From Actinoallomurus purpureus (lineage in GTDB: Bacteria; Actinomycetota; Actinomycetes; Streptosporangiales; Streptosporangiaceae): a DNA stretch of 64,000 nucleotides. The stretch is from the NCBI RefSeq assembly GCF_024055795.1, contig NZ_JAMXMY010000019.1:1-64000 (forward strand), read 5' to 3'. The notes under the pieces are model-generated. The model did no database searches. It was not told the DNA's origin and was given only the letters and a program-made list of their open reading frames with translations. Positions 36,162 to 44,791 of the stretch are shown in pieces; the stretch's first letter is position 1, and each line of letters begins with the position of its first letter. The position numbers and the translations under genes are program-made.

Positions 36162-36718
36162 CCTGTCACGGTCACCGTGAGCGTACGACAGATCGGCTCG
36201 TTCGCTGCGGGAGATCCCGGTGCCGTCGGGCTGAGCGACGGCACCGGGAGCGACGCCCCATCGGCGCAGGCGCGCGTGGTGATGTTGAGGCTGGTCGTTC
36301 CCGTGCCCACCGCCGTGAAGACCCGCCGGCGACCGACTCCCGTCCCGTCTGGCCGGAGCACTGCGGCGTTCCCGCTCACCGGCAACCGCACATCGGACAC
36401 CGAGAACGCACGGGGGATCTTCGCGGTGATCCGGTCCCCCAGCTTGACCTTGACCGGGCCCAGATCGGCGTACTGGCCCGCGCAGTCCTGCTCTGTGAGC
36501 GTCCGGCCATGAACGGTGAACAGCAAGAACGGCCCTGAGCAGCTCGAAGCATGCTGCGACTCGCACGCGGCGACCAGCGCCCCCGGCGACGCGACCGCGA
36601 CACTCACCGCGATCAGGCGGAACGCGGCGGCTCTGGTGGCGGAACGGCGCGGCGCGGAACGAACACCACTCCTGTCGCCCACGGACTCACGCCCCTCCCG
36701 CACTGATCGAGATCCCAC
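36158..36718 (-). CDS. Putative lipoprotein, 186 aa
   Basis: A hydrophobic segment after several arginines ends in a lipobox-like VAAC at Cys52 (AVSVAVASPGALVAAC), so lipid anchoring is likely. The mature part has a beta-sandwich feel (VKVKLGDRITAKIPRAFSVS, RRRVFTAVGTGTTSLNITTR) with four more cysteines. The family was not recognised; immunoglobulin-like bacterial lipoproteins are a loose comparison. The true start may be further in than the first ATG. It converges on the peptidase gene with a 4-nt overlap. Confidence 0.55.
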   Translation of the reverse strand: MGSRSVREGRESVGDRSGVRSAPRRSATRAAAFRLIAVSVAVASPGALVAACESQHASSCSGPFLLFTVHGRTLTEQDCAGQYADLGPVKVKLGDRITAKIPRAFSVSDVRLPVSGNAAVLRPDGTGVGRRRVFTAVGTGTTSLNITTRACADGASLPVPSLSPTAPGSPAANEPICRTLTVTVTG

Positions 36719-36723
36719 GCTAA

Positions 36724-37017
36724 CCGCTCGATCAGGGGGCTGCCAGCCCCGATCTCAACCTCGAACGGATCGACGCGACCCTGGAGCCGTACGGCGGGCG
36801 CTTCCTGATCCACGGCGCCAAGGCCGACGTGCGGGAGGGCACCTGGTCGGGCGACCTGATCGCCATCGAGTTCCCCGACCTCGACACGGCGCGGGCCTGG
36901 TCCGGCTCCCCCGCCTACCGCGAGATCATCCCGCTGCGCGCGGACCACTCCCGTGGCGCCATCCTGCTCACCGACGGAGCGGGCGACGACCATCGCGCCA
37001 CCGACGTCCTGGCCTGA
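36724..37017 (+). pseudogene. DUF1330-domain remnant missing its N-terminus
   Basis: The frame opens right after a TAA and has no ATG, GTG or TTG before the conserved core. The protein (LNLERIDATLEPYGGRFLIH, then LIAIEFPDLDTARAWSGSPA and YREIIPLRADHSRGAILLTDG) covers all but about the first 20-25 residues of a DUF1330 protein, a ferredoxin-like dimer of unknown function. A GTG at 36829 would yield only 62 residues. Best read as a truncated gene. Confidence 0.6.
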
Positions 37018-37040
37018 GCGCGTGCCCGAGATGACCTTTC

Positions 37041-37078
37041 GCGCCCGGCCCGTGCGGGGAGCTCCCCGGGCCGGGCGC
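37041..37078. terminator. Long GC hairpin between convergent genes
   Basis: GCGCCCGGCCC and its exact complement, with an inner self-complementary GGGGAGCTCCCC. It lies just after the DUF1330 remnant and before the end of the HAAS gene. Confidence 0.65.
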
Positions 37079-37082
37079 GGGG

Positions 37083-37706
37083 TCAGGCTCCGACGCGTCG
37101 CGCCCGGTGCAGCAGGTACGCCGCCGATGCGAGGGAGCCGACGAGGGCGACCAGGGTGAACGTCGCGGCGGCGCCGGCCGAGGTGCCGGTCGACTCGCAG
37201 TCGGCCGGCCCGCTGCAGACACTGCTCGCGCTCCAGAAGAAGAGGTAGTAGGCCGGGATGGCCAGCCCGCCGGGGAACACGAGTGTGCCGATGAGCTTGT
37301 CGCGGAGCGTCCAGCGACCAGACGCCCAGAGCAGCACCGCCCCGACGATCCAGCCGATCACGGGCAGGACGACGCCCCCGATCAGCAGCAGGATCACCGC
37401 CGCGATCTCCAGGGCGCCCACCCGCGCTCGCGGTGGCGCCTGCTCGGGCGTCGCCGCCCACTCACGCGCGGGTGACGCCTCCGGCAGGCCGACGCCGGCC
37501 TCATGGACGATCTCGTCCGGGCTGCCGAGACGGTCGAGAACCGTCCGTACGGTGGCCTCGTCCCGGTCGGCACTCTGGGCCAGGACGGTATCGATGTGCT
37601 CCCTGATCTCCGCGAGCAGCTCCGCCCGGCGATCCGGTGGCAGGGCCCGTGCCGCCGTCTCCAGGCGGCCGAGGTACTCCTCGATCAGCGTATCCGTCAC
37701 CGTCAT
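37083..37706 (-). CDS. HAAS/DUF1700-domain membrane protein
   Basis: A 207-residue protein. The N-terminal HAAS domain (IEEYLGRLETAARALPPDRR, AELLAEIREHIDTVL, VRTVLDRLGSPDEIVHEA) is followed by four hydrophobic segments. HAAS proteins are encoded next to PadR regulators and are thought to pass signals at the membrane. Here the PadR gene is immediately upstream and its stop lies 5 nt before this ATG; a GTG three codons earlier would overlap the PadR stop. Two cysteines in SASSVCSGPADCES lie outside the membrane. Confidence 0.8.
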   Translation of the reverse strand: MTVTDTLIEEYLGRLETAARALPPDRRAELLAEIREHIDTVLAQSADRDEATVRTVLDRLGSPDEIVHEAGVGLPEASPAREWAATPEQAPPRARVGALEIAAVILLLIGGVVLPVIGWIVGAVLLWASGRWTLRDKLIGTLVFPGGLAIPAYYLFFWSASSVCSGPADCESTGTSAGAAATFTLVALVGSLASAAYLLHRARRVGA

Positions 37707-37711
37707 CGCCC

Positions 37712-38056
37712 TCACGTCCCTTTCCCGATGAAATGCTCGACCGCGCCGCTGAACCGCTCCCACTCCGTGGTGAAGGCCTCCAGCGCCTGGTGCCCGGCAG
37801 AGGTGAGCCGGTAGTAGCGGCGCGGCGGGCCGGCGGTGGACTCCTGCCACACCGTCTCGACCAGCCCCTGGCGCCGCAGCCGGGACAGCAGGGGGTAGAT
37901 GGTCCCCTCACTGATGACCATGCCGTCGACCTCGCCCAGCAATCGCACGATCTCGACGCCGTAGCGCTGCTCGTGACGCAGCAGCGCCAGCACGCAGTAC
38001 GGCAGCGCCCCCCTCCGCATCTGCGTCAGAAGGTTCGATGCGTCACCCGGTTCCAT
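37712..38056 (-). CDS. PadR-family transcriptional regulator
   Basis: A 114-residue PadR protein: LLTQMRRGALPYCVLALLRH, then RYGVEIVRLLGEVDGMVISE, the GTIYPLLSRLRRQGLVETVW recognition part and YYRLTSAGHQALEAF. It should repress its own operon with the HAAS gene. No ribosome site is clear; starts at 38056 and 38065 are both possible. The start itself lies in an ATGCGTCGCAT palindrome (38054-38064), a shape PadR dimers bind, so leaderless, self-repressed expression is likely. Confidence 0.82.
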   Translation of the reverse strand: MEPGDASNLLTQMRRGALPYCVLALLRHEQRYGVEIVRLLGEVDGMVISEGTIYPLLSRLRRQGLVETVWQESTAGPPRRYYRLTSAGHQALEAFTTEWERFSGAVEHFIGKGT

Positions 38057-38135
38057 GCGTCGCATAGTACCTACCGCGACATGACCTGTCGAGGAGACCG
38101 GACGCGCCTTCGGACTCCAAACCGTTCCGAGATGG

Positions 38136-38372
38136 TCAGGAAGAGGCTCGGGTGTCGATCTTCGCCTTGGCAACCCGCCTGGCCACCGCGACACCCGCTG
38201 CACCCAGCAGCGCTCCCGCCACGACCGCGTAAAACGTTCGCCTTTCGGGCGCTATCTCCACCGCAGACGCGTTTCCTATTTCTTCCCTCGGCGGCGGCAC
38301 GGGCGCCTTGCGATACTCCTCGTCGAGGATTTGGTTGAACCTACGTTCACGTTTACTGCCGGCGCTGGCCAT
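38136..38372 (-). CDS. Small single-pass membrane protein, 78 aa
   Basis: Not recognised. A charged N-terminal half (KRERRFNQILDEEYRKAPVP) precedes one membrane helix ([20 protein letters not shown]) and a short charged tail. GAGGG lies 6 nt before the ATG, and codon use is slightly less GC-rich than in the neighbours. Likely real but of unknown job; it is encoded 80 bases upstream of the PadR gene in the same direction. Confidence 0.5.
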   Translation of the reverse strand: MASAGSKRERRFNQILDEEYRKAPVPPPREEIGNASAVEIAPERRTFYAVVAGALLGAAGVAVARRVAKAKIDTRASS

Positions 38373-38410
38373 TCGGAGCCCTCACCCACCGCGCCGCGAT
38401 CCGGCGCGCC

Positions 38411-38806
38411 ATGACCCGTACCGTCGAGGTCGCGGACCCGTCCACCCACTTCACCGGCGACAGCCGACCGGTGACCACCTCGGACCGGCACGGCGGCGAT
38501 CTCACCGCCGTCGTCGGCCAGCGCATCCCGACCGCCGACGGCAAGGGCCAGCTGGTCTTCTTCTGGCACGGAACGACGTTCATCGGCTGGGACGCCGTCA
38601 CGGAGACCGACTCCATCCGCCGCATCACCGCCGGTCCCGGCTACTTCACGGTGACGTACACGCACTACGCGGCCAAGGACCCGATGTGCTGCGCCTCCCT
38701 GCCGCCCGTGACCATCACGTACGCCTGGCAGGACAGCGGACGCTTCGTCCCGTCCGGCGAAATCCCCCACCACGGCGACCCGATCCGCGTGAAGCTCCTG
38801 TCCTGA
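38411..38806 (+). CDS. LppP/LprE-type domain without its signal peptide
   Basis: 131 residues matching the mature part of the LppP/LprE lipoprotein family: GDLTAVVGQRIPTADGKGQL, VFFWHGTTFIGWD, then FTVTYTHYAAKDPMCCASLP with the family's CC pair. Relatives have a lipoprotein signal and a linker before this domain, but here the protein begins directly at MTRTVEVAD and no signal is encoded upstream. Either the 5' end is lost, making this a remnant, or the protein is now cytosolic. No ribosome site is seen. Confidence 0.5.
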   Translation: MTRTVEVADPSTHFTGDSRPVTTSDRHGGDLTAVVGQRIPTADGKGQLVFFWHGTTFIGWDAVTETDSIRRITAGPGYFTVTYTHYAAKDPMCCASLPPVTITYAWQDSGRFVPSGEIPHHGDPIRVKLLS

Positions 38807-38817
38807 TCAGACCACGC

Positions 38818-38904
38818 GCCGAGAACCGAAAGATCATCAATGGCATGGTCTGGTCCGTGCGGATCGGCTGCCATCGTCCGCGCCCGCAGAGCGCGGAACG
38901 CTGA
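38818..38904 (+). mobile_element. Possible tiny IS5-type transposase remnant
   Basis: A short frame encodes ENRKIINGMVW, like the start of IS5-family transposases (KIINGMVWKLRTG). It then degenerates to SVRIGCHRPRPQSAER and a stop. There are no inverted ends. Weak evidence, recorded because the surroundings hold several gene fragments. Confidence 0.25.
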
Positions 38905-39038
38905 CGGTCACGTGGCCCGTTGCCCCTATTGCCGGCGTCCAGTGACTCCTGGGCACCGTCCATCCGAAAGGACCTTCACCCCTCAAGCCATGCCCATGGC
39001 GACTGGCCAAGCGACGGTGCCTCGGCAAAGATGCGGAC

Positions 39039-39968
39039 ATGCATGAGTTGTCGGCCGCAGAGTTCGCTCGCGACCAGACGACCCGTGTCCGTGATGATCC
39101 GGCTGCGCGCCTTGCTCTCATGCTCCGGCTCTATGAGGAGCCGAACGGGAAGCGGAGCCGGCACCTTCCTTACCGGCGAGCTGCCAAGACGTTCATGGAC
39201 TGGCAGATCCGCCGAGGTCTGCTGGGCTCACCCGAGGGCGGTTCTCCCGGTAGTCCGTGGTGGCGCGCAGTCAACGAACGACTGCTGCGCGATGGCTGGG
39301 AGGCACGAGGTCTGACCACCGGCAGGGCCGGATCCGCGACCTCGCCGAGTGTGGCCGCCACCGTCACCTTCATCCGCCGCCCCAGCGCCCGTAACTGGTA
39401 TCGAGCGCACAATCTCAGCATCGTGTCCGCCTACCTGGAACACACCGACCTCGCACAGGCCGAGAGCCGGACCGAGCGGTTCTTCATGAACCTCGTCCTG
39501 GTGCGGGTGCTGTACACGCATGCCCTCGTTTCCTTTCCGCGCCTTGCCCTTGGCCGCCTGGCTCCGCTGGCTCCGCTGCTCGGCGATCCCCGCTTGGGCA
39601 TGACCGGCGTCTTCTTGTCCCTTCCGCGGATCCTGCCGAACCGCTATCCGCTAGGCGACAACGTGGAGACGTACGTCAATAACGAGCACAACTTCGGCCG
39701 CATCATCGATCGGGGCGTCATCGCGCCACGGCTCAGCTGTTTGTACTCCTGGTCCGCCGAGCTGCTTGAGGAACCCGGCCTGAAAGGCCTTCTCACCGCC
39801 GGTGTGCCGACGTACGCCTGGTCCAGTCACGATGCGGCCCCCTGGCAGTCTCCGCCGTCCCCTCTGGTCCATGCGGTCAGAAGGTGGCTGCCTCCCCCAC
39901 GGTGGCACCGCGACGATGCGGCCGCAGCACTGTGCGGGTGCGCTCAGCCCGGATACGGTGGACGTTGA
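39039..39968 (+). CDS. Conserved-looking hypothetical protein, 309 aa
   Basis: Not assigned to a named family. The first 90 residues (LSAAEFARDQTTRVRDDPAA, RLALMLRLYEEPNGKRSRHL, PYRRAAKTFMDWQIRRGLL, PGSPWWRAVNERLLRDGWEA) look like a well-conserved helical domain I associate with actinomycete hypothetical proteins. The second half is less regular and ends in a low-quality tail (CGCAQPGYGGR), so the 3' end may be eroded. No membrane or signal segments. Base composition is slightly below that of its neighbours. Confidence 0.5.
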   Translation: MHELSAAEFARDQTTRVRDDPAARLALMLRLYEEPNGKRSRHLPYRRAAKTFMDWQIRRGLLGSPEGGSPGSPWWRAVNERLLRDGWEARGLTTGRAGSATSPSVAATVTFIRRPSARNWYRAHNLSIVSAYLEHTDLAQAESRTERFFMNLVLVRVLYTHALVSFPRLALGRLAPLAPLLGDPRLGMTGVFLSLPRILPNRYPLGDNVETYVNNEHNFGRIIDRGVIAPRLSCLYSWSAELLEEPGLKGLLTAGVPTYAWSSHDAAPWQSPPSPLVHAVRRWLPPPRWHRDDAAAALCGCAQPGYGGR

Positions 39969-40061
39969 GCTCCATACGGGGAGCTGTTCGAGCAGGTCGC
40001 CACTGAAGTGGCCGACGGCGATCTTCTCCGGCGGGGATTCCGATTGACGCCGTAGCGCGCG

Positions 40062-40523
40062 GTGCGCTTGTCTGTGCCGGTGTCCGACCTTCGCATCGAA
40101 CGGGTGGACGGCGACGCCGGCCTCGAAGACTGGCAGTACGCCCACAACCTGATCATCCCCACGCACACGCTGTCTCTCGACGATGTCCGTGAGCGGTCCC
40201 AGCGCAACCTGCTGGAGGTCGCGTACGCCGACGACGTTCTCGTGGGCTGCACGACGGTACGCCCTCCGACGAGCGACAACGGATCGACGGCCACGGTGAA
40301 CGCCCGGGTCCTCCCCGAGCACCGTCGCCAGGGGTACGGGGAGGCGCTGTACGAGCGAGGGCTGGCACAGGCACGAGAGCTCAACGCCGAGGTGATCGAA
40401 ACGGTCGTCTGGGCATCGAACGTCGACGGCGTACGGTTCGCGGAGAAACACGGCTTCGTCGAGTTCGATCGGTACCTGCTGCCAGGCGACGACGTCTACT
40501 GGATCGACTTGCGGCTGACCTGA
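40062..40523 (+). CDS. GNAT-family N-acetyltransferase
   Basis: A 153-residue protein with the acetyl-CoA-binding signature VLPEHRRQGYGEALYERGLA and a preceding strand VLVGCTTVRPP. The C-terminal strands ETVVWASNVDGVRFAEKHGF complete a GNAT fold. The substrate is unknown. GTG at 40062 is given; GTG at 40080 (SDLRIERVDG) is equally possible. Stands alone. Confidence 0.75.
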   Translation: MRLSVPVSDLRIERVDGDAGLEDWQYAHNLIIPTHTLSLDDVRERSQRNLLEVAYADDVLVGCTTVRPPTSDNGSTATVNARVLPEHRRQGYGEALYERGLAQARELNAEVIETVVWASNVDGVRFAEKHGFVEFDRYLLPGDDVYWIDLRLT

Positions 40524-40850
40524 GCCTCCCGGCGAGCGCCTAGGCGATCATCTCCCGACCGCATCCGTAGCGAACGACAGCAACGCTGGGGCCGCCCACC
40601 GACCCAAAGCCGCGTGATCAAACCCGGCGAACGTTCGTGATCACCGCGCTGGGGCGTCCGCTAGTGCATTTCTTTGCAGCTCTAAAAGATCGTTTTGGCT
40701 CGGCCTCGGGCACATCCGTGACCGCACGACCTCGTAGATCGTTCGTGCGTCACGCGCCAGTTGGCCGGAAGGCCGACCGGACCGGCGAGAGCTTTGGCGT
40801 GCCCCCGGCCGGCGGCGCACCCCGATGCCGGCCTTCATGAAAGGAAGCCC

Positions 40851-41909
40851 ATGGCGACAAGAGGTCTCACAGGCGCCATCCGCAGGCTCACCTCACCACC
40901 CCGACTGGCACGCACCCTGGCTCTGGCCTGTGCGACCAGTGTCCTGATCGGCGTGGCCGGGTCCGCGAGCGCGAGCGCGGCCACGCCGCCCGTACCACTG
41001 GGTGCTGCCGCCAACTTCGCGGTTCTCGCCGGGTCGACGGTCACCAACACCGGCCCCACCACGATCAATGGCGATCTCGGGCTGAGCCCGGGCACCTCGG
41101 TGACCGGCTTTCCTCCCGGGCAGGTGAGCGGAGCCCAACACGTGGCCGATGCTGTCGCGTTGCAGGCCAAGAACGACCTTGCCACCGCATACGATGACGC
41201 CGCGGCACGCCCGACCACCGCCACCGTCCCCGTAGAACTCGGCGGCACCACCAAGACACCCGGCGTGTACGACTCTCCTGCGGGCACGTTCGGGATCACC
41301 GGAACGCTGACCCTCGACGCCCAGGGCGACCCGAACGCCGTTTTCATCTTCAAAGCCGCATCCACGCTAATCACGGCGTCGGCGAGCAGCGTGAACCTCG
41401 TCAATGGTGCTCAGGCATGCAACGTGTTCTGGCTGGTCGGCAGCTCCGCGACGCTCGGAACCAATTCCACCCTGCGAGGGAACATCATGGCGCAGGCCTC
41501 GATCACCGTCACGACGGGCGTCATCGTGGACGGCCGGGCGCTGGCACGCAGCGCCGCGGTCACACTGGACACCGACACGATCACCCGCCCGAGCTGTGGC
41601 GCATCGGCCACCAGCACCACTACAACGCTGACACCTTCGGCAAACCCCACACCGGTGGGCCAACGCGTCAGTTTCATCGCCACAGTGAAAGCCACCACTG
41701 GTACCGACATCCCGACGGGCCTGGTGGTGTTCACGGACGGCCGAAGGATCATCCTCGGCGCCGTCGCTCTCGACAGCACGGGGCACGCGGTATTCACCAC
41801 CCCCGCGCTTCTAGCCGGGATCCATCGGATCAGAGCCGTCTATATCGGCACAACCGCGTTCGCCGGCAGCACTTCACCGGAAATCGTGGAGTACGTCCTA
41901 CCCAGCTGA
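40851..41909 (+). CDS. Secreted DUF3494 ice-binding-like protein with C-terminal Ig-like domain
   Basis: A 352-residue protein. The signal peptide ([20 protein letters not shown] to SASAA, about residue 45) leads into a DUF3494 beta-solenoid domain at about 48-245: [60 protein letters not shown], and [19 protein letters not shown]. Then comes a bacterial Ig-like domain (about 255-350; [20 protein letters not shown], ending VEYVLPS). GGAAG precedes the ATG. DUF3494 is the ice-binding/antifreeze adhesin family; in soil actinomycetes it may bind ice or just serve as an adhesin. Its 3' end abuts the 381-bp direct repeat. Confidence 0.85.
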   Translation: MATRGLTGAIRRLTSPPRLARTLALACATSVLIGVAGSASASAATPPVPLGAAANFAVLAGSTVTNTGPTTINGDLGLSPGTSVTGFPPGQVSGAQHVADAVALQAKNDLATAYDDAAARPTTATVPVELGGTTKTPGVYDSPAGTFGITGTLTLDAQGDPNAVFIFKAASTLITASASSVNLVNGAQACNVFWLVGSSATLGTNSTLRGNIMAQASITVTTGVIVDGRALARSAAVTLDTDTITRPSCGASATSTTTTLTPSANPTPVGQRVSFIATVKATTGTDIPTGLVVFTDGRRIILGAVALDSTGHAVFTTPALLAGIHRIRAVYIGTTAFAGSTSPEIVEYVLPS

Positions 41910-41921
41910 CCCTGATGACCT

Positions 41922-41951
41922 CCCACGCCGGCGAATCCTTCCCGGCGTGGG
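41922..41951. terminator. Hairpin carried by the repeat, left copy
   Basis: CCCACGCCGG and its exact complement around 10 nt, 13 nt after the DUF3494 stop; the same hairpin lies at 51371-51400 behind the hydrolase gene. Confidence 0.65.
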
Positions 41952-42021
41952 ATCGCCTCTACAAGCTGGTCGCCGCACTGTCCCGTGACTGATCGGTCCG
42001 ACGGCGAGACCAGGACGTTCC

Positions 42022-42290
42022 TCACCAGGCGAGGAGGCCCCAGTAGACCGCCCACGGGATGAAGATCGCTCCTGCCGCCACCACCGCGGCGACGCGGACG
42101 CGACCGCCGGTCGCCGGCGTACGCCGGTTCCGCCAGGCGGAGGTCGCGGTCACGACCGTGGCGACGGCGACGATGACGGCGAGGAACTGGAGGATCAGCC
42201 ACGAGAGCGGGCGACCGGCGACGACCGGGTCGCCCAGCCGCCCGCCTGCCGCGAAGACCGCGACCGTGGACAGCAGCGTTCCGGCGACGG
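42022..42290 (-). pseudogene. C-terminal fragment of the membrane-anchored hydrolase
   Basis: Encodes the last 85 or so residues of the hydrolase at 51.5-53.0 kb (GTLLSTVAVFAAGGRLGDPV through AIFIPWAVYWGLLAW) with four or five substitutions. It then runs into unrelated sequence, so only two or three membrane helices remain. The frame is intact but has no proper start. Confidence 0.8.
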
Positions 42291-42364
42291 CCGCCGACGA
42301 GGTGGTCCTTCCCCACGTCGAGCGCCAACTCGCTGAACCACTCACCACGAAAGCGCCCTGACCT

Positions 42365-42427
42365 GTGAGCATTCACGCTGTCCCGTCCGTGCTGTTCGTC
42401 TGCGTGCACAACGCCGGCCGATCGCAG
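42365..42427 (+). pseudogene. 5' stub of an arsC-like low-molecular-weight phosphatase gene
   Basis: About 21 codons from a GTG give SVLFVCVHNAGRSQMA, the P-loop of low-molecular-weight phosphatase/arsenate reductases, after which similarity stops abruptly. The rest of the gap to 42747 shows no gene. A fragment left by recombination next to the direct repeat. Confidence 0.6.
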
Positions 42428-42747
42428 ATGGCCGTCGCTGGCCCTCCGGCAGGACGCTGCGGCGTCCGCTGGATCGGCATCGTCAAATGGCCGCTGATGC
42501 TCCTGGCGGTCAGCTTGGCACCGATCCGGATCAGCGCCGGGTCACGCTCCTCCGGGTGATCGATCGTCATGCATGCCTTAGCTCGCCCGCGTACACCACC
42601 CCACTACGCAGGGTTTCACCCCGAACGGCCGGGTAGGGCCGGGTTTAGCAGTGGATCCGTCCGGATCGGACCTCATGACGGCGACCCGCTGCGGTCGCCC
42701 GGTCAGCGCTGGAACGGTTCCGTTGGCCTTGGACGGGGGAATTGATC

Positions 42748-43329
42748 ATGAACGGCATCGTCATCGGCGTGGCCGTTGGTGTGGGTTATCTCCTGGGCCG
42801 GACGCGGAAGTTGAAGCTGGTGATGACCCTGGCCGCTGCCAGAGCGTCCGGCCGGCTCGGCAAGAACCCCGCCGGGCTGGTGAAGCAGGGCACCAAACTG
42901 CTCGGCTCCTCACCCGAACTCAAGACGCTCACCGACACCGTACGCGGACGGCTCCTTGAGGCGGGCAAGACGGCGGCGGTGGCGGCGGCCAGCAGCCAGA
43001 TCGATGCGTTGAGCGACCGGCTCCAGGAACGCACCCGGTCGCTGAGCCGGCCGTCCATGCCCACCAGAGACGCGGACCAAGGGGACGAAGGAGCCGAAGA
43101 GGGCCGCTCAGGTCGGGTCGAGGCCGACGACGAGGAAGAAGGCTATGACGAGGAGCCGGTGGAGGGTGAGCGGGAGGAACGGCCGAGGCGGCGTCCGGCG
43201 TCCGCGCGCGAGCGGCCGCGCCCGCAGCACCGTGGGCAAGAGACCGAACCCGAAGACGAAGAAGGAGCGGAGCGGCCCCGGCGGACCAGGCCGGCGGGCG
43301 GGCCGCCCGTACGACGGACCCGGAGGTGA
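42748..43329 (+). CDS. Small membrane-anchored, highly charged protein
   Basis: A 193-residue protein: one N-terminal membrane segment (GIVIGVAVGVGYLLGR), then a helical region (KLKLVMTLAAARASGRLG, SPELKTLTDTVRGRLLEAGK), and a long acidic/Arg-rich disordered tail. It occurs in actinomycetes directly before an SRPBCC gene, as here, with a GTGA overlap, so the two products probably work together. ATG 42748 is preferred (GGGG upstream) over TTG two codons earlier. Function unknown; some relatives lie near gas vesicle genes, but none is present here. Confidence 0.65.
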   Translation: MNGIVIGVAVGVGYLLGRTRKLKLVMTLAAARASGRLGKNPAGLVKQGTKLLGSSPELKTLTDTVRGRLLEAGKTAAVAAASSQIDALSDRLQERTRSLSRPSMPTRDADQGDEGAEEGRSGRVEADDEEEGYDEEPVEGEREERPRRRPASARERPRPQHRGQETEPEDEEGAERPRRTRPAGGPPVRRTRR

Positions 43330-44438
43330 GACCTGTGACCGACCGACTCCAAGACACCGCCCACAGCGTCGCGGGCAAGGCACCAGGCGGGAACCTCATG
43401 CAGGACCTGCACACCGACCGTCTGACCGGCGAACTGCAGAAACTCCTGACGGCCGTGGCGATGCGGGGTACCACCTCACTGCTCGGCAAGGTCGAGGGCA
43501 CCGCCGGACGGCTCACCGACTACTCCGAAAAGGGCGGCTCAGGGCTGTTTTCGGCGCTGACCGGAAACCCCGGGGGCGCAGGCCTGCTGTCGGCGCTCAC
43601 CGGCGGGGGAGGCGACGGCGGTTCGTCGCTGAAGGACCGGCTGGCACCGGGCTTCAACGCGCTCAAGGCGTACGCCAAGACGAAACTCCAGCAGAAGCTG
43701 GGCAAGGGAGGCGGCGGTAAGGGCAAGAAGTTCAAGGTCATCAACATCGTCGAGACCCTCGACGTCGGCGTTCCGTTGCGCCTGGCCTATAACCAGTGGA
43801 CCCAGTTCGAAGATTTCCCCAGCTTTATGAAGAAGGTGGAGAGCGTCGAGCAGGCGGCCGACGAGAAGCTCAACTGGAAAGCGCAGGTTTTTTGGTCGCA
43901 CCGGACCTGGGAGTCGACCATCCTCGAGCAGGTCCCCGACAAGCGCATCGTGTGGCGCTCCAAGGGACCCAAAGGCTCGGTGGACGGCGCCGTCACCTTC
44001 CACGAGCTCGCGCCGGAGCTCACCCGCATCGCGCTGGTCCTCGAATACCACCCGCAGGGGCTCTTTGAGAAGACCGGCAACCTCTGGCGCGCTCAGGGCC
44101 GCCGGGCCCGGCTGGAGTTCAAGCACTTCCGCCGCCACGTCATGACACAGGCGATTCTGCGCCCGGACGAGATCGAGGGCTGGCGCGGTGAGATTCGCGA
44201 CAGCCAGGTCGTCAAGGACCACCAGACCGCCCTGCGCGAGGAGAAGGCATCACCTGAAGAGCTCGAAGGACGCGAAGAGCCCGAAGGGTACGGCGAGTAC
44301 GAGGGTGAGGGCGAACAGGTCGAGGAGCCGGAATACGCGGGCGAACAAGGCGAGGAGCACCAGGGCGAGGAGGAAGAAGATCGCGAACCCAAAGGCGCCG
44401 GCAAAGAAGAAGCGGTGCGAGCGCGGCGGGGAGGATGA
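43326..44438 (+). CDS. SRPBCC-family (cyclase/dehydrase-like) protein
   Basis: A 370-residue protein. The N-terminal 130 residues are helical and Gly-rich with basic ends (LAPGFNALKAYAKTKLQQKL). The START/SRPBCC domain covers about 140-290: INIVETLDVGVPLRLAYNQW, TQFEDFPSFMKKVESVEQ, WESTILEQVPDKRIVWRS. A Glu-rich disordered tail of about 75 residues follows. The fold binds hydrophobic ligands; no reaction can be named. Translation is probably coupled to the upstream membrane protein. GTG 43326 or 43335 may be the start. Confidence 0.8.
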   Translation: MRPVTDRLQDTAHSVAGKAPGGNLMQDLHTDRLTGELQKLLTAVAMRGTTSLLGKVEGTAGRLTDYSEKGGSGLFSALTGNPGGAGLLSALTGGGGDGGSSLKDRLAPGFNALKAYAKTKLQQKLGKGGGGKGKKFKVINIVETLDVGVPLRLAYNQWTQFEDFPSFMKKVESVEQAADEKLNWKAQVFWSHRTWESTILEQVPDKRIVWRSKGPKGSVDGAVTFHELAPELTRIALVLEYHPQGLFEKTGNLWRAQGRRARLEFKHFRRHVMTQAILRPDEIEGWRGEIRDSQVVKDHQTALREEKASPEELEGREEPEGYGEYEGEGEQVEEPEYAGEQGEEHQGEEEEDREPKGAGKEEAVRARRGG

Positions 44439-44791
44439 GCCGCACCGATCGATGAGGGAGCCACACGCGACGGCCGTGCACCCGGCGCGCGGGCTTGGCA
44501 GGCCTCGCCCCCGGGCGGCGGGGCTCGCCGACGTCATCGACACGGCCCTGGGCCTGATTACCGCTGGCCCGACGCTGACATCGAGCGAATCCGCATGGCC
44601 TCCTCGACGCCTTGATTCACTACGTTCCGGATCTGACAGGGAGCGCCGAGCAGGTAACGGCTGAGGGTGGCCGGCTGCTGCCCGCGCCCCGCACGATGAG
44701 CGGCAGGTTGTCCCGGTTCGTCAGCTGGCCACGGGAAAAGGGCCAGCGTGCCGGGGTGGGTCGTGGTCGCGATGCCGGGTACCACGCCCTT

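Larger units (their letters stand above)
41910..42290. repeat. 381-bp direct repeat, left copy
   Basis: Matches 51359-51739 in the same orientation with 11 mismatches (about 97%). It starts at the last base of the DUF3494 gene stop region and ends inside former coding sequence. It contains a terminator hairpin and the 3' end of the membrane-anchored hydrolase gene found whole at the right copy. Confidence 0.9.

Noticed and set aside
42748-44438. Gas vesicle gene cluster
   Set aside because: The SRPBCC/membrane-protein pair can lie near gas vesicle genes, but no gvpA-like or other gvp gene is present.
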